From positions 1-5,500 of the forward strand of contig JASIGS010000344.1 of assembly GCA_030052355.1 (NCBI GenBank): 5,500 bases of DNA. Reading direction: 5' to 3'. Origin of the DNA: Streptosporangiaceae bacterium. Its GTDB lineage: Bacteria; Actinomycetota; Actinomycetes; Streptosporangiales; Streptosporangiaceae. Position 1 is the stretch's first letter, and the number at the start of each line of letters is the position of its first letter. The notes under the pieces are model-generated. The model did not search any database. It was not told where the DNA came from and saw only the letters and a program-made list of their open reading frames with translations. Shown in pieces: positions 1-4,845 of this stretch. The translations under genes and the position numbers were made by a program.

Positions 1-548
1 CCGACAATCTGCTCCAGATCGGCGAGAGCATCCGGCAGGGACCCGGCGGAGCCGGACGCATCCGCGAAGACCAGCCCGTGCCACTCGATCACCGGAAGCT
101 CGATCAGGCCCCACCGCGACTCGTCGAAGCCGGGCGTGCCCCTGAAGCCCTTGGCCGACCGAAGCCCGCCGTCGAGCGTGTAGGTCCACGCGTGGTAAGG
201 GCACACGATCCCGGGGCGCTGCGCGGACTCGCCGCACTGCAGCAACTCGTGGCCGCGATGCCTGCACGTGTTGGCGAACGCGTGCAGCACGCCGTGATCG
301 TCGCGGCTGAGCAACACGCTGCCAGCGCCGGCCGGCTCGGCCCGCTGGTCGCCGGGGTTCGCAACCTCGGCCGACAGGCCCACGCAGCTCCAGCCGCCAC
401 CGAAGAAGTGCTTCTGCTCCCAGGCGAAGACCTGAGGGTCGACGTAGGCGGCTCGCGGCAGCATCCGGCTCTCGCCGAACGGCCTGAGCGAGTCCGCAAG
501 GGCGGCCGGGCTGACTGGGGCATGCGGAAAACGCGACTGACTGACCAT
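1..548 (-). CDS. Rieske [2Fe-2S] aromatic ring-hydroxylating oxygenase, alpha subunit (N-terminal part)
   Basis: The frame opens at an ATG (548-546) and stays open to the left edge, giving 182 complete codons with no stop, so the C-terminal catalytic part lies outside the window. A Rieske [2Fe-2S] domain is visible: C95-x-H97 (in CRHRGHELL) and C116-x2-H119 (in CPYHAWTY), the classic CxH...CxxH cluster ligands. It is followed by the usual core, where W121-Y123 leads into a GF/GFD stretch and then WGLIELPV. In this family the Rieske centre passes electrons from a reductase or ferredoxin to a mononuclear iron in the C-terminal half, which oxygenates an aromatic ring or another substrate such as choline, carnitine or a steroid. 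The substrate cannot be told from this half. No Shine-Dalgarno sequence precedes the ATG, but a -35/-10 pair places transcription start at or next to the A of the ATG, so the mRNA is probably leaderless. The gene is divergent from the DGPF gene. Family assignment is firm; specificity is unknown. Confidence 0.93.
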   Translation of the reverse strand, partial: MVSQSRFPHAPVSPAALADSLRPFGESRMLPRAAYVDPQVFAWEQKHFFGGGWSCVGLSAEVANPGDQRAEPAGAGSVLLSRDDHGVLHAFANTCRHRGHELLQCGESAQRPGIVCPYHAWTYTLDGGLRSAKGFRGTPGFDESRWGLIELPVIEWHGLVFADASGSAGSLPDALADLEQIV

Positions 549-584
549 ACAGTTAATGGTAGGCGTGCTCGGCGTGGCTGTCCA
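544..584 (-). promoter_or_regulatory. Leaderless promoter with overlapping inverted repeat for the Rieske oxygenase gene
   Basis: Read on the minus strand, TGGACA (584-579) is followed by a 17-nt spacer, TACCAT (561-556), seven bases and then the ATG. The first hexamer matches TTGACA at 5 of 6 positions, and the second fits the actinobacterial TAnnnT -10 pattern. This puts the transcription start at the start codon, which agrees with the absence of a ribosome binding site. An inverted repeat ACCAT-N7-ATGGT (544-560) covers the region from the -10 to the start codon and would be well placed as a repressor operator, perhaps for a TetR-type regulator. The regulator is inference; arms of five bases could arise by chance. 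Confidence 0.5.
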
Positions 585-718
585 GCACGCGCTAGTGCGC
601 CAAATCCGCCGCCCGAGGGGCTGTAGAAGAGAGACTGGGCCAAGATTCCGGTGTCGACTCGTCGATTTCCGGACTCGCCGTTCGTCTTACTGCAACCGAT
701 CTGGACGAGGAGGTGGCG

Positions 719-1066
719 ATGAAGTACATCATGCTGATCTACCAGGGCGACGCGCTCGAGCGGCAGGCCGCGCTTGGCGAGGAGGAGCAAAAGCAGGTCT
801 ACGCCGACTACCAGGGGATCAATGAGACGCCGGGCGTCACGCCCGCGCCGCCGATGGGCCTGCCCCAGAACGCGACAACGGTCCGCGTCGAGGGCGGCAA
901 GATCCTGACTACCGACGGCCCGTTCGTCGGCATGAAGGAGGCCGTGGGCGGCTTGTTCATCCTGGAGGCGGACGACCTCGATGCGGCGATCGAGGTGGCC
1001 GCCCGCGTCCCGGCAGCGCGCTACGGCGGGGCCGTGGAGATCCGACCCTCCGAGGTGTACTGGTAA
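719..1066 (+). CDS. YCII-related DGPF-domain protein
   Basis: This 115-residue protein begins MKYIMLIYQGD and carries the family signature DGPF at residues 66-69. After it come K73-E74, the GGLF-ILEADD segment (77-86) and EIRP near the end (107-110). The length and order are typical of stand-alone DGPF/YCII-like proteins, which adopt a dimeric ferredoxin-like alpha+beta fold. Their biochemical role is not established, although many sit next to ECF sigma factors. No sigma-factor gene follows here, so that common partner is absent at least within 3 kb downstream. The ATG at 719 was chosen because GAGGAGGT (707-714) lies at ideal distance. A GTG at 713 would add two residues but would overlap that binding site. 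The gene is divergent from the Rieske oxygenase gene, with 170 bp between the two start codons, and I see no clear promoter there for this direction. The protein is probably cytoplasmic, as no signal or membrane segment is visible. Confidence 0.92.
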   Translation: MKYIMLIYQGDALERQAALGEEEQKQVYADYQGINETPGVTPAPPMGLPQNATTVRVEGGKILTTDGPFVGMKEAVGGLFILEADDLDAAIEVAARVPAARYGGAVEIRPSEVYW

Positions 1067-1430
1067 CGACTCTCGATCGGGTCTTCCGGGAGGAGTGCGG
1101 CCGAGTCCTGGCCACCCTGTGCGGCGTTCGCCATAGCCGCCGACCGGTGGCCGAGCGAAGGGACAACGACGGTACGGAACCGCGTTTCCTCTTGCGGCGC
1201 CCGAAGAGCTGGCGACCACTACGGGTGAGGGCTAGCCGGCCGGGACCTGGACGTCGAACAGGCTGTGGGACACCACCGGAAGGACCTTGTCCGGCCGCTG
1301 ACGGCGGTGAGTCCGGGCCGCCCCTTGCCGACAAAGCCGTCGCAACGCGCAATCGGCACGACTTTACCGACACGGCAAAACCCGCCGTAATCTGCTGGTG
1401 TATCGAATGTACGTTCGATACAATCGAGGC
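1067..1430. other. Intergenic stretch without a convincing gene
   Basis: Between the DGPF stop and the HNH start I see no reading frame with recognisable protein features on either strand. The open frames are arginine- and proline-rich antisense-type translations. No strong terminator hairpin follows the DGPF gene. The right end (1399-1424) holds the LexA-like operator and promoter described separately. GC content looks high up to about 1340 and falls near the HNH promoter, so a junction between resident and acquired DNA may lie there (inference). Confidence 0.6.
1399..1424 (+). promoter_or_regulatory. LexA (SOS) box overlapping a leaderless promoter for the HNH gene
   Basis: A near-perfect 24-bp palindrome has arms TGTATCGAA (1399-1407) and TTCGATACA (1414-1422) around TGTACG. 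GTAC continues the symmetry, so only one pair of positions is unmatched. Inside it, TCGAATGTACGTTCGA (1403-1418) matches the actinobacterial/mycobacterial LexA consensus TCGAAC-N4-GTTCGA at 11 of 12 defined positions. The right arm runs into TACAAT (1419-1424), a 5-of-6 match to TATAAT, and six bases later comes the ATG at 1431. Transcription would therefore start at the ATG, and bound LexA would cover the promoter. No good -35 hexamer is seen. The box is direct sequence evidence; LexA control is inferred from the consensus. Confidence 0.72.
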
Positions 1431-1919
1431 ATGAACAACAGAGTCTGTCAAGAGTGCGGGCGGGACTTTGTCCCTTCAAGTGGTCACCTTCGCTGCCCGG
1501 CGTGCCGCTCGCGAGGAACCTGCGAATGCGGGAATCCGAAACAACGAAAGTCGGCCACGTGCTCTGATTGCCGCACAGTGGCTGGAACATCAAACGGAAA
1601 CTGGGGCGGCGGGCGCAGCCGTCACAAGGCTGGATACGTGGTCATCTGGGCCCCAGACCATCCACGAGCGGGAAGCTGGCCCTATGTTTTCGAGCACATC
1701 CTCGTCATGGAGGACATGTTGGGCCGTTATTTACTGCCGCATGAATCCGTTCATCACAGAAACGGCGTCCGAGACGACAACCGCCCGGAAAACCTTGAAC
1801 TCTGGACACGCCCGCAGCCTGCGGGAATCCGGGTGTCGGACGCGATCATCTGGGCGCGCGAAATACTGGCGCGATACGACGGGACTGGCGACACCTCCAA
1901 CAATGCTCAGGGCTTTTGA
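1431..1919 (+). CDS. Zinc-ribbon HNH endonuclease, phage/mobile type, probably SOS-controlled
   Basis: The 162-residue product has an N-terminal cysteine-rich part with C6-x2-C9 and C22-x2-C25, then C31-x-C33 and C44-x2-C47, which look like two zinc-ribbon knuckles. After a glycine-rich linker (56-61) comes an HNH_3-like nuclease core: YVFEHILVMEDMLGR (85-99), the metal-binding HH at 108-109, N111, and DNRPENLEL (116-124) with N117 and N121. Such proteins are metal-dependent DNA nickases or cutters common in phages, prophages and homing-type elements. The ATG at 1431 is preferred over a GTG at 1398, because the longer form would translate through the operator. No ribosome binding site is present, and the promoter position implies leaderless mRNA. 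Codon use differs from the neighbours, with many A/T-ending codons, AGA, and a TTA leucine codon at residue 101 (1731-1733), which suggests horizontal acquisition. The gene ends 11 bp before the 3' end of ssrA, a classic integration hotspot. The nuclease call is good; target and role are unknown. Confidence 0.86.
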   Translation: MNNRVCQECGRDFVPSSGHLRCPACRSRGTCECGNPKQRKSATCSDCRTVAGTSNGNWGGGRSRHKAGYVVIWAPDHPRAGSWPYVFEHILVMEDMLGRYLLPHESVHHRNGVRDDNRPENLELWTRPQPAGIRVSDAIIWAREILARYDGTGDTSNNAQGF

Positions 1920-1926
1920 CTGAGCA
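1904..1926. terminator. Hairpin shared by convergent HNH and ssrA genes, possible bidirectional terminator
   Basis: TGCTCAG (1904-1910) and CTGAGCA (1920-1926) form a perfect 7-bp inverted repeat with a 9-nt loop that contains the HNH stop codon. On the minus strand it lies just past the 3' end of ssrA and is followed by TTGTTGG; on the plus strand it is followed by CTCTTGG. It is well placed to end both transcripts, but the stem is short and the T tract is weak. Confidence 0.45.
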
Positions 1927-1930
1927 CTCT

Positions 1931-2307
1931 TGGAGGTGGAGGGATTCGAACCCTCGTCCTTCAGCACCTCACCAGAGCTTCTCCGGGCGCAGCCTGCTGT
2001 GGGTTTCTCAGCCCCGGCAGTCACGCAGGCGAGCTGCCGACCGGGCTCAGCCGCTGTTAGTTGTCCCGCCTAGTCCCGCGGCCGGGCTAGACGGTGGATC
2101 CTCCTTGCTGATGCCAGGCACCGGGCCGGAGGCGCTCCCGGGCTGACAGCCTCATGTGCTCTGCGGTTTATTAAGCCGCGAGGGCGAGGCGTGCGTGCGT
2201 CTTGTTGGCACTTATTGTTTTGCGGTCACAGTGTTAACGAGGTTATGTCCGCCGTCCTCGGCCCGCTTCCTCTGGATCAACTACCGAAGTCGAAACCAGT
2301 CACCCCC
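1931..2307 (-). ncRNA. ssrA: Transfer-messenger RNA (tmRNA)
   Basis: tmRNA rescues stalled ribosomes with SmpB, acting first as alanyl-tRNA and then as a template for a degradation tag. The 5' end is GGGGGTG (2307-2301), followed by the tmRNA hallmark CTGGTTTCGACTTCG. The 3' end has a T-arm with stem GAGGG/CCCTC around loop TTCGAAT (1955-1939), then CACCTCC (1938-1932) and discriminator A (1931). The two ends pair over seven base pairs with a G-U at the third pair, the alanine identity element recognised by AlaRS. CCA is not encoded, as AGA follows. A tag frame with two stops lies inside (2209-2168). Downstream, GCTGTCAGCCCGGGAGCGCC and the GGATCCACCG / GCGGGACTAGGCGGGACAAC segments resemble the pseudoknot region of actinobacterial tmRNAs. 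The span is 377 nt before CCA addition, a normal length. The partner gene smpB lies 2.5 kb upstream on the same strand. Confidence 0.97.
2168..2209 (-). other. tmRNA tag-peptide frame, ANKTHARLALAA
   Basis: The resume codon is GCC (2209-2207), preceded by AATAAGT, the same layout as AATAGTC-GCA in the E. coli tmRNA. Twelve codons follow, reading ANKTHARLALAA, then two TAA stops in a row (2173-2168). The ALAA ending is the standard ClpX/ClpA-type degron. Having Leu rather than Tyr or Phe just before ALAA differs from the actinobacterial tags I know, such as the YALAA ending of Mycobacterium tuberculosis. Confidence 0.93.
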
Positions 2308-2345
2308 TCTTGAGTTGTAACCAGCAAGCCTACCGAAGTCTTCCA
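2308..2345 (-). promoter_or_regulatory. Probable promoter region of ssrA
   Basis: On the minus strand TACAAC (2319-2314) lies six bases before the mature 5' end of tmRNA (2307) and matches TATAAT at four positions. No clear -35 hexamer is seen. The 11-bp word CTACCGAAGTC occurs at 2330-2340, in the -35 neighbourhood, and again at 2281-2291 inside the tmRNA 5' domain. The call rests mainly on position. Confidence 0.35.
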
Positions 2346-2399
2346 TCGTGCGCACGCGAGCGGCTGGGGCGGCGATCCGAAGCTGCCTGGGGATACAGA

Positions 2400-2613
2400 A
2401 TGCCCGACGGGTAGTCCGCAGAACGCGGCCCCCATCGGGCATCCACCGGAAGGTGATGAGATACCCCCGTGAGTGCTGGCGGTGGCCGAGATGCACCCAC
2501 GGGGGCTTGACCGGCAGGGTCGGGGCCGGTCCCAAAGGCCGGGCCTCCCCCGAGATGAGGCCCGGTTCTCATCACGACGACTGGGCCGCAACCCCCCAAG
2601 CGGCACCCCAGTC
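2400..2613 (-). ncRNA. Candidate structured RNA with a four-way junction, upstream of ssrA
   Basis: Six helices are visible by eye. In minus-strand order: helix A, arms 2607-2613/2579-2585, with an inner 4-bp helix 2600-2603/2586-2589 and a loop UUGGGGGGUU. Helix P1, perfect 9 bp, 2567-2575/2453-2461, encloses P4 (perfect 9 bp, 2557-2565/2539-2547), P3 (perfect 7 bp, 2525-2531/2509-2515) and P2 (13 bp, 2493-2505/2464-2476), making a four-way junction with short linkers. Helix E is 12 bp (2431-2442/2400-2411) with an inner 4-bp helix. The only two imperfect pairs, 2472:2497 in P2 and 2408:2434 in E, are A-C mismatches on the plus strand but U-G wobble pairs on the minus strand, which points to minus-strand RNA. 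The P2 and P4 loops both begin AUCUCGG. No coding frame, U-rich terminator or strong promoter is seen, so it may be part of the 3' untranslated region of the PBP operon or an independent RNA. I do not recognise a known riboswitch or RNA class. A DNA cruciform element is the main alternative. Confidence 0.55.
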
Positions 2614-2720
2614 ACTAGTAAAGACGCCAGAGTGCTATCAGACGGTTGCTCGTAGTTACCAAAAGAGTGCTAATGAAGTGGTCACGTTACTGTCTGGCTG
2701 ATCCGGAGGCAGTGAACTTG
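2614..2720. other. Spacer downstream of the PBP-like gene
   Basis: This stretch is less GC-rich than its surroundings and has no gene. AGAGTGCTA occurs twice in direct orientation (2629-2637 and 2664-2672), 35 bp apart. No terminator with a T tract follows the PBP stop codon, so readthrough towards the structured element and ssrA is possible. Confidence 0.4.
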
Positions 2721-4832
2721 TTACTTTCCGGTCTGAATGTTCCGGAGGAAGCTGCCTGCAAGGTGAGCCGCAGAGTTGCTCGCCGACCTGCCCAATTCGA
2801 CCACGGCAAACGCGATGCCGCTGCCCTGATAGCCGACAAACCAGCTAATTCGCAGACTATGCGTACCAAATGGCGCGTTGCCCACCTGACCGTACACGTC
2901 GCCGCCGACGTCCGCCGCGTGGCCGGCCCCGGCCGTCACGGCGTTGTGCATGAGGCCACGCAGGTCACCGACCACCAGCGCACTCATGTTGGCATCGGAG
3001 GCGTTGCTCGGGTCCGCGACACCGCGGATCAGAGACGGAGGATGCCATCGGCCCGAGTCCACCACGGCCGCTGCCAGTGCCATGCCGAGCGGACTCATCT
3101 GTACGTCGCCGTCGCCGATCGTGTCCGCTGCCACCTCCGTCTCGCCAGACGGCTGGCCGATCGTGCCGGAGTAGTAGTAGTTGCCGCTGAGCGGCGGCAG
3201 CTGCCAGTCACCGACCCCGAACTTCGCGGCGAACTTGGACAAGTCGTTCGAGTTCAGGAACAAGGACAAGCCGGCAAAGGCCGTCGAGCACGCGTCGGCG
3301 AAGTCCTTCTGGAAGGTGGCAGTGGCTCCCAGGCCCGGATCCGGCGGATCGTTCACGAAGCTGCGGCCGTTGATCGAGTTGGTCGGCAAGCAGGATGCCG
3401 TGCTGCCGGGCGTGACGGTGGAGGAGGCTTCCAGGATGGCGGCCGATGACACGATGGTAAACGCCTGGCCAGGCTGGTAACGGCCCGCCAGCGGACTCAG
3501 GGCCGGCAGTCCCCCTGCCTGGCTGCTGGCCACTGCGAGGATCCGGCCGGTGCCGGGCTGCACCGCGACGATGGCCGCTGAGCCTGGCGCCTGGGCGACC
3601 GCGCGGTCGGCAGCGACCTGGATGTTGGCCTGCAGGGTCGTGCGCTGCGACCTGGCGGGTGTGCTGGGAAACTTCTTCAGCACGGCGACCGTCTCGCCAT
3701 CGCGCTGGATCACGATCTTGGTCTGCGCCGTCCCGGTGAGCTCCCGCTGGTAGACCTGCTGGAGGCCGGTTTCGCCGACGGTGGTGCCCGGCTGGTACGG
3801 CAGGCCGTTCTTCCTGAGCACCTGGGCCGTCTCGGTCTCTACGCTGCCGACTACGTCCGGAGCGATGCTGTCGAACAGCCGCTTGTCGATTCGTCTGACG
3901 ACGACCCCCGGTACCTGGGCCAGCTCGTTGCGCTCCCTGGCCGACGTGGGTGCCAGCGTGATCAGCTCAAGGAACTGGCGCGACGGTGCCGCCTGGATCT
4001 GCCCGAGCACCTGGCCTGCTGGCAAGTTGGCGATTTTCGCTATCCCGTCCGCAGTGGCCGTGGGGCGACGCAACTTGGCGGGAACCACGCCGATCTCGTA
4101 GACGGGCGACAAAACCGTCAACGGCTGGCCGGACGCGTCCTCCAGATACGCGCGCGGCTGTTCCGTGCTGACCACCGCCAGCCGCTCGTCGTTGCCGAGC
4201 TCCGGCATGATCACCGACGGATGCCAGACGACCTGCCACCCAGAGCCGTCCGCCCGCAGCCCGAACCCGCCGTCGTAGGACCAGACGTCGTCGCTGCTGC
4301 CCAGGTCGATGGTGGCGCCGAACTGGGCATCCGCAGTGCTGCCGTGCTGGATGACGCTGCGCATCGTCAGGCTGAGGTTGGAGGCGTCGAGCTCGTTGTA
4401 GGCCTGCGCGAGCTCGCGCGCGACAGACTGAGGCTGTCCGGTGGTGAGCCGCGCGGCCTGAAGGTACTGCTTGGACTGCCAGTCGAGCAGGAACTGGTAG
4501 ACCGTCGGCTCGGCCGACGAAGATCCGCCGTAGGCGACTCCCACCCCCACGAGCGCAGCCAGCACGGCAACCACGCTTGTGCGAGCGATCACAGCTCGCG
4601 ACAGCAGGCCACTCATGGCCGCCCCGGTGCTGCTGTTGCCATCTGCCGTCTTGCCAGCCCTGGCCGAACCGGCCCTGGCTGAACCAGCCCTGGCCGAGCC
4701 ACCCCTTAGCTTGCCGACCCCGGGCTCCCCGGCAGAAGGCGCGCTGACGTCTGATCCCTGCCGTCGGGACAACGAGCGCGGAGCGCGATGCGCCCCGGCG
4801 CGCTTGCCGCGACTACCGGAGCGGAGTGTCAT
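2721..4832 (-). CDS. Membrane-anchored penicillin-binding-protein homologue lacking all catalytic motifs
   Basis: The 703-residue protein has a basic, low-complexity cytoplasmic N-terminus (1-79) with three GSARA repeats, one membrane segment (about 80-103, VVAVLAALVGVGVAYGG), an NTF2-like MecA_N-type domain (about 108-205), a PBP dimerisation-like region (about 230-370) and a transpeptidase-fold domain (about 395-700). Class B PBPs cross-link peptidoglycan outside the membrane using SxxK, SxN and KTG. Here the framework remains but the motifs do not. After RYQPG the SxxK site is QAFT (456-459), the SxN site is ACS (514-516, before TAFA), and the KTG site is QVG (649-651), followed downstream by WFVGY (664-668). 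The protein should be unable to acylate, so a structural or regulatory role, or a decayed function, is inferred. The frame is intact over 2.1 kb. GGAG (4842-4839) lies six bases before the ATG, inside a hairpin. A later ATG (4616, residue 73) would still keep the membrane segment. The gene starts 11 nt after smpB. Confidence 0.9.
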   Translation of the reverse strand: MTLRSGSRGKRAGAHRAPRSLSRRQGSDVSAPSAGEPGVGKLRGGSARAGSARAGSARAGKTADGNSSTGAAMSGLLSRAVIARTSVVAVLAALVGVGVAYGGSSSAEPTVYQFLLDWQSKQYLQAARLTTGQPQSVARELAQAYNELDASNLSLTMRSVIQHGSTADAQFGATIDLGSSDDVWSYDGGFGLRADGSGWQVVWHPSVIMPELGNDERLAVVSTEQPRAYLEDASGQPLTVLSPVYEIGVVPAKLRRPTATADGIAKIANLPAGQVLGQIQAAPSRQFLELITLAPTSARERNELAQVPGVVVRRIDKRLFDSIAPDVVGSVETETAQVLRKNGLPYQPGTTVGETGLQQVYQRELTGTAQTKIVIQRDGETVAVLKKFPSTPARSQRTTLQANIQVAADRAVAQAPGSAAIVAVQPGTGRILAVASSQAGGLPALSPLAGRYQPGQAFTIVSSAAILEASSTVTPGSTASCLPTNSINGRSFVNDPPDPGLGATATFQKDFADACSTAFAGLSLFLNSNDLSKFAAKFGVGDWQLPPLSGNYYYSGTIGQPSGETEVAADTIGDGDVQMSPLGMALAAAVVDSGRWHPPSLIRGVADPSNASDANMSALVVGDLRGLMHNAVTAGAGHAADVGGDVYGQVGNAPFGTHSLRISWFVGYQGSGIAFAVVELGRSASNSAAHLAGSFLRNIQTGK
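4654..4698. repeat. Three tandem 15-bp repeats inside the PBP-like gene
   Basis: Units at 4654-4668, 4669-4683 and 4684-4698 read CCAGCCCTGGCCGAA with one to two substitutions each. On the coding strand they give three GSARA-type pentapeptides in the cytoplasmic tail of the PBP-like protein (about residues 46-60). The length is a multiple of three, so changes in copy number would keep the frame. Confidence 0.85.
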
Positions 4833-4845
4833 CTGTCACTCCGCT
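4820..4845 (-). promoter_or_regulatory. Hairpin hiding the ribosome binding site of the PBP-like gene
   Basis: On the minus strand AGCGGAGTG (4845-4837) and CACTCCGCT (4828-4820) pair perfectly over 9 bp, with an 8-nt loop ACAGATGA that carries the PBP ATG (4832-4830). The GGAG binding site (4842-4839) is buried in the stem, and the first paired base overlaps the smpB stop codon TAG (4846-4844). Ribosomes finishing smpB would open the stem, so coupling of the two genes is the simplest reading. The structure is seen directly; the regulation is inferred. Confidence 0.6.

Noticed and set aside
104..1219. Long minus-strand open frame overlapping both the Rieske and DGPF genes
   Set aside because: Its translation is arginine/alanine-rich without domain features, it runs in a different frame from the clear Rieske protein and antisense to the DGPF protein; it is a high-GC shadow.
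1232..1366. Minus-strand frame ending SHSLFDVQVPAG, resembling a real protein C-terminus
   Set aside because: The open stretch is only 43 codons, between TAA (1366-1364) and TAG (1234-1232), with no upstream continuation and no recognisable family; it could be a gene remnant but cannot be supported.
1398..1430. Earlier GTG start for the HNH gene
   Set aside because: It would translate through the palindromic operator and -10 box; the ATG at 1431 fits the leaderless promoter and gives the natural start before the first zinc knuckle.
1931..1955. Attachment-site duplication of the ssrA 3' end within the window
   Set aside because: I looked for a second copy of the T-arm/acceptor sequence elsewhere in the window and found none, so integration cannot be shown here.
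2579..2613. 6C-type RNA, because the plus-strand loop has six cytosines
   Set aside because: Only one hairpin has a C-rich loop whereas that class needs two, and the pairing asymmetry across the region favours the minus strand.
2277..2615. Minus-strand open frames across the structured intergenic region
   Set aside because: Composition is P/G/R/S-rich without any recognisable motif, and the same DNA is explained by strong nested inverted repeats and by the ssrA 5' end.
2664..2672. CIRCE (HrcA) heat-shock operator
   Set aside because: Only one half site is present; the second 9-mer is in direct orientation and no chaperone gene is nearby.
2646..3449. 267-codon plus-strand frame antisense to the PBP-like gene
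   Set aside because: Low-complexity V/R/A/H-rich translation with no motif; the opposite strand has a clear 703-residue protein with a membrane segment and domains.
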